From Flavobacterium sp. SH_e (GTDB lineage: Bacteria > Bacteroidota > Bacteroidia > Flavobacteriales > Flavobacteriaceae), in NCBI RefSeq assembly GCF_025717045.1, contig NZ_JAOVZN010000001.1:248001-312000 (forward strand): a stretch of DNA of 64,000 bases, read 5' to 3'. A model generated the notes under the pieces. That model worked only from the letters and a program-made list of their open reading frames with translations. It did not search any database and was not told where the DNA came from. Shown here in pieces: positions 40,744 through 47,263 of the stretch (position 1 is the stretch's first letter; each line of letters starts with the position of its first letter). A program made the translations under genes and the position numbers.

Positions 40744-41031
40744 ATGAGATCAGAAAATTACATGTCAGAAGAGTTTGGATTTGAAATGAATTCTTATGAG
40801 GAACAGCTATTATTAAATTATGATGATTATCTAGACGGCGATTATACCAATAGGCTAACGGCTTCTAACCATTACAATTTAGAACTTGGAGAATTAGAAG
40901 ATAATCTTGAATATGATTTTCATTCAGAGTATGATGAAAATGACTGGGAAGAAGAAGATCTAAATGAAAAACCTGCAGGCGAATACGGTGAGAATGAAGA
41001 AGAGCCTGGAAGTTTTGAAATGTTAAGCTAA
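40744..41031 (+). CDS. Hypothetical highly acidic protein (95 residues)
   Basis: A 95-residue soluble protein with very high Glu and Asp content (for example EYDENDWEEEDLNEKPAGEYGENEEEPGSFEM), no Cys, no signal and few hydrophobics, so it is probably disordered or a charge mimic. I recognise no domain. It is 12 bases upstream of a lipoprotein gene in the same direction and probably forms an operon with it. It could bind cations or a basic protein (speculation). The start ATG at 40744 (MRSENYMSEE) is the first of two ATGs; the second is at 40762. Confidence 0.65.
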   Translation: MRSENYMSEEFGFEMNSYEEQLLLNYDDYLDGDYTNRLTASNHYNLELGELEDNLEYDFHSEYDENDWEEEDLNEKPAGEYGENEEEPGSFEMLS

Positions 41032-41043
41032 AAAAATAGTGTT

Positions 41044-41505
41044 ATGAAAAATTTGTCTTTACTTCTAATTTCAATTTTCTTTTTTTCATGTCAGCAGAAG
41101 GAAAACAAAGAAGCTTCTGCTGAATCTCCAGTGCCTGTTGTTCAAAAAGAAAAAAAGCAGGAGAATAAGCAAATTGGCGACACTATCATTATGAATTTTA
41201 AGGAAGAAAATGCGTTTTTAGCAGAAGGCCATTTAGATTCTCTCAATTCAAAAGTATATGTTCAATTTAAAAATGAAGATTTGGGCGAATTAAAAGCTCA
41301 GATTATTCCAGATGCAGGAAAAGGAAATATTCGTTTTAATCAAATTATTTTTCCTGATAAAACCTCAGATGGCCCTTTTGGAATGGACATTCAAATTCCA
41401 CTCAAACAAAAAGGAAATCATATTTTGGTAATTGGACATTCTTTAATGGCCGACAATCCGTATTACGGCAATTTTAAAGTGCAGTTAAACATTCAAAAAG
41501 AATAA
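41044..41505 (+). CDS. Lipoprotein of unknown function (153 residues)
   Basis: A 153-residue lipoprotein; the lipobox is FFFSCQQ, with Cys at about residue 16, followed by a Lys/Glu/Pro-rich linker. The mature domain from about residue 48 is beta-rich (IIMNFKEENAFLAEGHLDSLNSKVYVQFK ... NHILVIGHSLMADNPYYGNFKVQL), suggesting a small sandwich fold. I do not recognise a family. The second gene of a two-gene unit with the acidic protein upstream; an AGAATTA/TAATTCT hairpin follows. Probably outer-membrane or periplasm facing. Confidence 0.75.
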   Translation: MKNLSLLLISIFFFSCQQKENKEASAESPVPVVQKEKKQENKQIGDTIIMNFKEENAFLAEGHLDSLNSKVYVQFKNEDLGELKAQIIPDAGKGNIRFNQIIFPDKTSDGPFGMDIQIPLKQKGNHILVIGHSLMADNPYYGNFKVQLNIQKE

Positions 41506-41510
41506 ACATT

Positions 41511-41537
41511 AGAATTATGCTTTAATTCTCTTTTTAT
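41511..41537 (+). terminator. Hairpin after the lipoprotein gene
   Basis: AGAATTA (41511-41517) and TAATTCT (41523-41529) form a seven-base stem followed by CTTTTTATTTTTT. It overlaps the stop codon of the convergent MFS gene. Confidence 0.5.
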
Positions 41538-42693
41538 TTTTTGCCCAATATGTAAGATATACAATCCCAAGAATTAGCACCAAGATATCAAATCTAATGA
41601 TTTGCGGTATGCGATTGATTTGATCATTATAATAAGTTCCTCCTAAAAGAGCTCCAGAACCGATTCCGAGTTCCATCGAAATATACATCGTGGCAACTGC
41701 TTTTCCTCTATGTTCAGGATTACTCATATCAATAGTCCATGCGCTAATTGCTGGCGACAAAATACCGGTACCGACTCCGTAAATTCCAGCTCCAATCAAT
41801 AACATCTCAATGTCTCTTCCTGCGCTTATTACAAAAAGAGCAATCGAAGTTATAATTAATCCAGCAAAGATCACTTTTGGTCGTCCCTGTCTGTCGGAAA
41901 CTTTTCCTGCTCCAAAACGAACCATAACCGAAGCTACCGTAAAGGCCGTAAAAAATATACCTTTATTTGTCGCTCCCAGATGCTCGCTCCAATCTGGAAT
42001 TAAAGTTAAGATTAATCCGAAAGCGGTATAAGATAAAAAAGTTATAATTCCGGCTGGAAATACATTTTTATCCACAATATCTTTTCTCCCAATAATGAAC
42101 ATTGATTTATTTAATTTCTCTTTTACTTTCAAAGTCTCTTTCATATTCATTACTATAATAATAGATAAAAAAGCCAGAAACGACGAACTGTAAAACATAA
42201 CATTCATTCCGTAAGCATTTACAATCATACTTCCTACTGCTGGACCAAGTGCTCCTCCAATACTGAAACATAATCCGTGCATTCCGAGTGCTTCTCCCCA
42301 TCTTTTCTGCGGAATAATATCTGCTACATAAGCCGATGTTGATGTTGGTTTAAATCCAGTTGAAAAACCATGAACCAAACGCAGAAATAAAAATCCAGAA
42401 ACTGAACTTAAAATTGGGTAAAGAAATCCGCATACCACACATACCGAAGATCCAATTGCCATAACAGGAACACGTCCCCATTTATCTGTTAGCTTACCGC
42501 TAAAAGGGCGAGAAATTGCTGCTGTTAATGTGAATAAGGAAATAATAAGTCCTTTGTATTCTGCACCTCCTAAACTGCTTAAATAATTAGGAAGTTCTGG
42601 TATCATCATATTAAAGCTTGATGAAAATAATAGGGAACTCAAACAAAGTAAAATGAATTGTAAGGTATAAATTGATTTTTCGTTTTGTGACAT
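41515..42693 (-). CDS. MFS-family transporter
   Basis: A 392-residue major facilitator with about 12 hydrophobic segments. The loop 2-3 motif is GKLTDKWGRVPVM, and a similar GKVSDRQGRPKVI is in the second half, so both halves are complete. It resembles proton-coupled drug or metabolite exporters (YdhP/Bcr-like), but the substrate cannot be told. The frame opens at a TTG (42702); I use the ATG at 42693 (MSQNEKSIYTL). It is a single gene convergent with the lipoprotein unit and 37 bases downstream of the DUF763 gene, with which it may be co-transcribed. Confidence 0.88.
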   Translation of the reverse strand: MSQNEKSIYTLQFILLCLSSLLFSSSFNMMIPELPNYLSSLGGAEYKGLIISLFTLTAAISRPFSGKLTDKWGRVPVMAIGSSVCVVCGFLYPILSSVSGFLFLRLVHGFSTGFKPTSTSAYVADIIPQKRWGEALGMHGLCFSIGGALGPAVGSMIVNAYGMNVMFYSSSFLAFLSIIIVMNMKETLKVKEKLNKSMFIIGRKDIVDKNVFPAGIITFLSYTAFGLILTLIPDWSEHLGATNKGIFFTAFTVASVMVRFGAGKVSDRQGRPKVIFAGLIITSIALFVISAGRDIEMLLIGAGIYGVGTGILSPAISAWTIDMSNPEHRGKAVATMYISMELGIGSGALLGGTYYNDQINRIPQIIRFDILVLILGIVYLTYWAKNKKRIKA

Positions 42694-42730
42694 TATGGGC
42701 AAAAAAATAGAGAATTATAATTTGTAATTT

Positions 42731-43951
42731 TTAGAATAATTCCAATTGATTATTTGGGTTGTTTGGTTTCTTTTTTGGTGGCTTTGCATCTCCAAAAACG
42801 GTCTTTCCTCCATATTTGTATGATTCTGCTCTTTCTCTTTGAATTAAAGCATCAAAATTGGAATTGGGTGTAAAACTTTCTTCTGCTTTCCGCGAAATTT
42901 CAGATAATTTATGGATTGCATTTATTTTATCGCTGTTGCCAATTTTGGCACGATTAATTGCTCTTTGCAAAGTATCGATTGTTTCATCATAAATTTTAAC
43001 GGGAACAGGAAACGGATGTCCGTCTTTTCCTCCATGGGCAAATGAAAAACGTGCAGGATCTTCAAATCTGGTTGGAGTTCCATAAATTATTTCGCTAACC
43101 AAAGCTAATGATTGCAAAGCTCTTGGTCCCATTCCTTTTAAAAGTAAAAGTTCTTCAAAATCTTCCGGTTTATTTTCATGAGTTGTCCAAAGCATTGCTC
43201 CAAGCCTTTTCATGTTCACATCTTCCATTCTCACATCATGATGCGCTGGCATAGAAAGATGCTGCATTTCTTTTATAATTTTCCTTGGAGATTCTTTTAC
43301 CAACTCTAAAATTCCTTCTCTAGATTTTGTTGCGGCGTCGGCGGTAAGATTCAAGATATTCCCTTGATTTTCTCCATAAATAAAAGTATGTGGCTCATTT
43401 ATAAAAGACTTCAAATCTTGTGAATGCCAGTGATATCTTCTTGCTGTTTGAGAATTCGGATTCATTCCCTGCTGAATTACTGCCCATTGTCCTTTATTAT
43501 CAACAATAAAATTATGCTGATACAACTGGAATCCGTCCTGAATGGCTGTATTATCGACTTTTGCTGTTAGTCGGCTGCAGCTGGCAAGATTAATTCCGTC
43601 AAGACCCGTTTTTTCTCCCACAAATAAAAGTTCTTGTGGTGTTAGCATAGAGTGTTTTCCTTTTCCTCCGCAAATATAAATTCCGAGTTCTTTTGAATGC
43701 GGATTTACAGCTTTTTTTAATGCGCCTAGCACAGAAGTTGTGATTCCAGATGAATGCCAGTCCATTCCCATAACTGCACCAAAACTCTGAAACCAAAAAG
43801 GATTGCTTAATTTACTGATAACTTCAGCAGTAGAAAATTCCATTGCAATGGTTTCTACAATTGCAAAGCCAAGTTTAGACATTCGTTCGGCAAGCCATAA
43901 TGGAACATGTCCATAATGTAGTGGGAGATCTGCTGTGCCTGAACGTTTCAT
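42731..43951 (-). CDS. DUF763 domain protein with helix-hairpin-helix motif
   Basis: A 406-residue DUF763 protein. The conserved start KRSGTADLPLHYGHVPLWLAERM is the family signature, followed by SLNPFWFQSFGAVMGMDWHSSGITTSV-type sequence and LLLLKGMGPRALQSLALVSEIIYG, a helix-hairpin-helix DNA-binding motif near residue 265. The C-terminal end is basic (AKPPKKKPNNPNNQLELF). DUF763 proteins occur in archaea and scattered bacteria, with no demonstrated function I know of; DNA repair or nuclease activity is a guess from the motif. The promoter region has a GTATTTTGC palindrome. Confidence 0.85.
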   Translation of the reverse strand: MKRSGTADLPLHYGHVPLWLAERMSKLGFAIVETIAMEFSTAEVISKLSNPFWFQSFGAVMGMDWHSSGITTSVLGALKKAVNPHSKELGIYICGGKGKHSMLTPQELLFVGEKTGLDGINLASCSRLTAKVDNTAIQDGFQLYQHNFIVDNKGQWAVIQQGMNPNSQTARRYHWHSQDLKSFINEPHTFIYGENQGNILNLTADAATKSREGILELVKESPRKIIKEMQHLSMPAHHDVRMEDVNMKRLGAMLWTTHENKPEDFEELLLLKGMGPRALQSLALVSEIIYGTPTRFEDPARFSFAHGGKDGHPFPVPVKIYDETIDTLQRAINRAKIGNSDKINAIHKLSEISRKAEESFTPNSNFDALIQRERAESYKYGGKTVFGDAKPPKKKPNNPNNQLELF

Positions 43952-43971
43952 TTTCTAAGATTTGTATTTTG

Positions 43972-43979
43972 CAAAAATA
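43972..43979 (-). promoter_or_regulatory. Predicted -7 box and palindrome for the DUF763 gene
   Basis: CAAAAATA (TATTTTTG on the minus strand) lies 20 bases before the ATG and is inside a near-palindrome GTATTTTGCAAAAATAC (43964-43980) that could be an operator. Confidence 0.45.
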
Positions 43980-44021
43980 CGCAAAATACTATAAAGCATT
44001 TGTTTCTGCTTAGCAAATAAA

Positions 44022-44054
44022 AAAAGCCTCAAACAACAGGTGCTTAAGGCTTTT
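44022..44054 (-). terminator. Terminator after the 150-residue unknown gene
   Basis: AAAAGCCT (44022-44029) pairs with AGGCTTTT (44047-44054); on the minus strand a run of U follows. Confidence 0.75.
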
Positions 44055-44078
44055 CGCAAAAATGAACTACTTATATTA

Positions 44079-44531
44079 TTACATCATAAAAAACAGAGCT
44101 CTCTGAAGCACTTCGAGTTCTTTTTCATGCATTTTATTTTTACCGAATTTCTTTTTAGATAGTTTTGGAAGTAAAGTCGCAGGTTTTCTTAAATACATTT
44201 TCAAGTCTTCAAAAATTTCTGTTTTATTTTTTGAAGCATCAATTAATAGTAAGTCCTTGATTTCTTCTATCATAGATAAACCATTATACAGATGTTTACT
44301 GAATAAACAAACTATAAAATTTGAATGTAACCCTCCTAGTTCGAAAAAGTCCAACAACTCTGAATATTCATATACTACAAATACAGAATGATCAAAGTTC
44401 GTTGCTTTATTTTCATTTTTCAACAAAAAGGAATCTTCAGAAAATTCAAATTCATCTTTAAATTTTCTTTTAAACATCTTTAGAAAAACCCCTTTATTAT
44501 CGCGAACTAAAACTCTTTCTTTTTTAACCAT
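44079..44531 (-). CDS. Unknown protein, possibly a degenerate receiver domain (150 residues)
   Basis: A 150-residue soluble protein starting MVKKERVLVR. The order of predicted strands and helices (RVLVRDN, SVFVVYE, FIVCLFSKHLYNGLS, LLLIDAS then an amphipathic helix IFEDLKMYL) recalls a response-regulator receiver domain. The phosphoacceptor Asp and the Lys are not at obvious positions, so it would be a phosphorylation-independent relic. I cannot confirm the fold. It sits after the exopolysaccharide locus on the same strand and has its own terminator. The ATG at 44531 is used; a GTG precedes it directly. Confidence 0.6.
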   Translation of the reverse strand: MVKKERVLVRDNKGVFLKMFKRKFKDEFEFSEDSFLLKNENKATNFDHSVFVVYEYSELLDFFELGGLHSNFIVCLFSKHLYNGLSMIEEIKDLLLIDASKNKTEIFEDLKMYLRKPATLLPKLSKKKFGKNKMHEKELEVLQRALFFMM

Positions 44532-44596
44532 CACTTAAAAATTAGCATTTATTTTTTCCTACAATCGATTATAACACACATTGTTTGAGCTTCAGC

Positions 44597-44791
44597 ATGA
44601 TCTCACACCGAAACTCCATAGAAATAAATAATCCCTCTATTCCTTCGAATAAGGAACCAAAAGATATATTTATAACTGAACTTGAACTTTACTCCGTTTT
44701 GGAGCAAAATGACCAGATCAGTAAACAAACGCCTATATGTAAACGAACTTTTCAAAAAATTAAATTGATGATTAATCACAAACCGCCGTGA
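44597..44791 (+). CDS. Doubtful small ORF (64 residues)
   Basis: A 64-codon frame from the ATG at 44597 (MISHRNSIEI) with ordinary codon use and no recognisable domain; it ends KLMINHKPP. There is no -7 box or clear ribosome site. It is divergent from the 150-residue gene. It could be chance. Confidence 0.3.
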   Translation: MISHRNSIEINNPSIPSNKEPKDIFITELELYSVLEQNDQISKQTPICKRTFQKIKLMINHKPP

Positions 44792-44830
44792 TTGAAAATT
44801 TTGTAACTAAAGTTTAAAACGAATTAAATA

Positions 44831-44925
44831 ATACAAATCAATAATAAAGGATGATAGAAAAGATTGTCTGCAATAGTTTTAAGACTGCCAAATTGCAGTC
44901 AAAAAATGCAAATCAATAATTTAGG
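44831..44925. repeat. Direct repeat pair with hairpin in the 44535-45187 gap
   Basis: ATACAAATCAATAATAAAGG (44831-44850) is repeated with three changes as ATGCAAATCAATAATTTAGG (44906-44925), 75 bases apart. Between them GACTGC-CAAATT-GCAGTC (44883-44900) is a perfect hairpin. The gap also holds a bulged GCTTAT.GGAT/ATCC.ATAAGC hairpin at 45130-45153 and the doubtful ORF at 44597; otherwise AT-rich sequence without a convincing gene. Confidence 0.45.
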
Positions 44926-45187
44926 AGTATAAAAGAATGTTTTACTACAATCTATAATTTAAAATAAATCCAAAAGTATTGAGCTCGATAACTTAGTCGT
45001 GCCCAATACTTCCGAATTTAAATTATAATCGCGTAAACTTTTTAACTACTGTTTATTTTACTTGTTGTAGGTGTTTAAGTAAAAAATGAAAGTAACAAAT
45101 AGGGTTGGTTTATTTCGTGTAAACAGCAGGCTTATTGGATATAATCCATAAGCAATCAAGAAAAAATCTAACTAAAAATAATAAATT

Positions 45188-45391
45188 CTAAACGCCAACA
45201 TTAACATTTGGAGTTTCATTAGAACTCAAAGTTTTTAGCTTTTTAATTTTATCATTCAATTTTAGAACTCTGTCCAATTGTTTTTGTTGAATAGTATATT
45301 TAGTATAGTACTTATACCACTCTTTTCCGATAAAAAAGGTTGTCACAGAAACTCCTGTAAGCAAGCCTATTAGGTAATTATTAATGTCCAT
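45188..45391 (-). CDS. Small membrane-anchored protein at the end of the exopolysaccharide locus (67 residues)
   Basis: A 67-residue protein starting MDINNYLIGLLTGVSVTTFF. Residues 6-21 are a hydrophobic anchor, followed by a basic helix (KYTIQQKQLDRVLKLNDKIKKLKTL) that may form a short coiled coil. I do not recognise it. It is 57 bases downstream of the initiating glycosyltransferase on the same strand, across an AT-rich TTTAGTTTA-type stretch. A regulatory or assembly role for the locus is possible but unproven. Confidence 0.6.
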   Translation of the reverse strand: MDINNYLIGLLTGVSVTTFFIGKEWYKYYTKYTIQQKQLDRVLKLNDKIKKLKTLSSNETPNVNVGV

Positions 45392-45448
45392 GATTCTATT
45401 AGTTTATTAGTTTAATTTTAAGTTTAATATTTAGTTTATTTTATTAGT

Positions 45449-46849
45449 TTAAAAAGCATTTTTATCTCCTTTTAGAGTTACAATAACAGTCAAAAAACAA
45501 ATTTTAATGTCTTTGATTAGGCTCCAGCGCTGCACATATTCGATGTCTGTTGTAACGCGTCGTTTCATATCGGATACTCTTTTGGTTTCTCCTCTAAGAC
45601 CCGAAACTTGAGCTAAACCTGTAATTCCTGGTTTTACAAAATGGCGTACCATAAAATTATTAATGTGGTCATTGTAATCTGATGTGTGCTTAATCATGTG
45701 TGGACGTGGCCCAACAACACTCATATTTCCAATTAAAACATTAAAAAATTGCGGCATTTCATCTAAACTTGTTCTGCGGATAAATTTTCCGATGGGTGTA
45801 ATTCTGCTGTCTCCTTTTTGAGCTTGCTTACTTTCATCGCCAGAATTCATATACATACTTCTAAATTTATAACACCAGAAATGCTGATTCTTTTTACCTG
45901 TTCGCATTTGTCTAAACAGAACCGGTCCTTTGCTTTGTTTTTTAATAATAATGGCCAATAATGGATACAGCCATGACAAGATGAAAACAATCACCAAAAT
46001 GCTGAAAATAAGATCGAATATTCTTTTTGCCAATCGATTATATGCATTTTGTAAAGGTTCGAAACGGGGCTTTATAACATGAAAATTATTTAAATGTGTC
46101 GAGTTGAAATGTTTTTTTGAAATGGAAGAGAAATCTGGAACAAATTTCAAACGCATACAATGTTTGTCTCCAAGCTCAAAAAAATCATTCAAATCTGAAA
46201 TAAAATCAGGTTTCGAAACGATATATAATTCATTAATGTCATCATTAGATGCTTTGTGGATTGCTGTGCATAAAGCTTCTGTAAAATCTTTGTTGTTTGT
46301 GTACTCAACCGAAGAATTTTCGTTAAGAATACCAACAAAATTGATAAAGAAAGAATTGCTTTCTAAATGAGAAGCCAACTCAATACTGGTTTTATTAAAT
46401 CCCCAGATTGCAACAGTATATTGTTTAAAAACCCACCCTTTTATTTTTCCAATTACCAGCGTAAACAAAATTCTTGACAGCAAAAAATAAGACAACAGAA
46501 AACTCAATTGAATTAAATTTGCCTTTGTGCCAAAGAAATACAAAACATCATCCTGAAAAATGAAAATATAACTATGCCATAAAACTCTTTGCGTAAAGAA
46601 AGCACGCCAGCTGTTTCGGAAAAATTCATCTAAACTAAAAAGAACGTCTACTCTATACAATTGAAAATAAGTAACTGAAAACAACCAACTTAAAATTGTA
46701 ATCGGAATCATTTTATTAAGAAACAAAGCATTCCAGCCCACTTTTTCTTCAATCGCAAAATTCAAAAATATCATTGTGCCGAGTACCATCGCAATCATGT
46801 CTGCAAAGGCACAACACATTATGAAAGTAAATTTATGTCTGTTTCGCAT
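45449..46849 (-). CDS. Undecaprenyl-phosphate sugar phosphotransferase (WcaJ-like), pathway initiator
   Basis: A 466-residue polyprenyl glycosylphosphotransferase. Four or five membrane helices in residues 1-120, then a Rossmann-like middle (CoA-binding-like), another helix near 285, and the bacterial sugar transferase domain in the last 190 residues: RQMRTGKKNQHFWCYKFRSM, RTSLDEMPQFFNVLIGNMSVVGPRP, FVKPGITGLAQVSG. It transfers a sugar 1-phosphate, commonly glucose, from UDP to undecaprenyl phosphate in the inner membrane. It overlaps the VanZ gene by 17 bases, so translation is coupled. Confidence 0.92.
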   Translation of the reverse strand: MRNRHKFTFIMCCAFADMIAMVLGTMIFLNFAIEEKVGWNALFLNKMIPITILSWLFSVTYFQLYRVDVLFSLDEFFRNSWRAFFTQRVLWHSYIFIFQDDVLYFFGTKANLIQLSFLLSYFLLSRILFTLVIGKIKGWVFKQYTVAIWGFNKTSIELASHLESNSFFINFVGILNENSSVEYTNNKDFTEALCTAIHKASNDDINELYIVSKPDFISDLNDFFELGDKHCMRLKFVPDFSSISKKHFNSTHLNNFHVIKPRFEPLQNAYNRLAKRIFDLIFSILVIVFILSWLYPLLAIIIKKQSKGPVLFRQMRTGKKNQHFWCYKFRSMYMNSGDESKQAQKGDSRITPIGKFIRRTSLDEMPQFFNVLIGNMSVVGPRPHMIKHTSDYNDHINNFMVRHFVKPGITGLAQVSGLRGETKRVSDMKRRVTTDIEYVQRWSLIKDIKICFLTVIVTLKGDKNAF

Positions 46850-47237
46850 TTTTTATTTTTTTCAATAAATTATAACCTAATGCTCCAATTAAACTTCCTG
46901 CAATTCCATAAAAAACATCCATAAAATCAGGGCTTCTTCTTTCTATTATAAACTGGCCTCCTTCTGCTATACATGCGATCACTCCTGCAATACCAATATT
47001 TTGTATAAAACTTAAATTTTTAAAATAATCCACATTGTTTTCTGTATATGCTTCTAACAAAAAACCTACAGCCAAAAAAGGAACAGCAGTACGCAAATTG
47101 TAATAATGATTGCTCCAATTTAAAAGCCATCTTGGCAAATAGTGCTCACTAGCAAAACCAGGATCAGGCAGCCACGAAAAATAAAAGACGGCACCAATAA
47201 CTAAAAGCAGTAAAACCAGAACTATTTTATGAATCAT
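46833..47237 (-). CDS. VanZ-like membrane protein
   Basis: A 134-residue protein with about four hydrophobic helices (IVLVLLLLVIGAVFYFSWLP near the start). It shows the VanZ-type pattern of DPGFASEHYLPRWLLNWSNHYYNLRTAVPFLAVGFLLEAY and AEGGQFIIERRSPDFMDVFYGIAGSLIGALGYNLL. VanZ-like proteins are often found in cell-wall or polysaccharide loci; the biochemical role is not established. It lies between the tyrosine-kinase copolymerase and the initiator, with a 26-base gap to the first and an overlap with the second. Confidence 0.85.
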   Translation of the reverse strand: MIHKIVLVLLLLVIGAVFYFSWLPDPGFASEHYLPRWLLNWSNHYYNLRTAVPFLAVGFLLEAYTENNVDYFKNLSFIQNIGIAGVIACIAEGGQFIIERRSPDFMDVFYGIAGSLIGALGYNLLKKIKNAKQT

Positions 47238-47263
47238 TTTATACTATTTGATTTAGTATATTT

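Noticed and set aside
42939-42958. Further sigma-54-like site (TGGCACGATTAATTGC)
   Set aside because: Spacing between the two blocks is one base too long, and it lies inside the DUF763 coding sequence.
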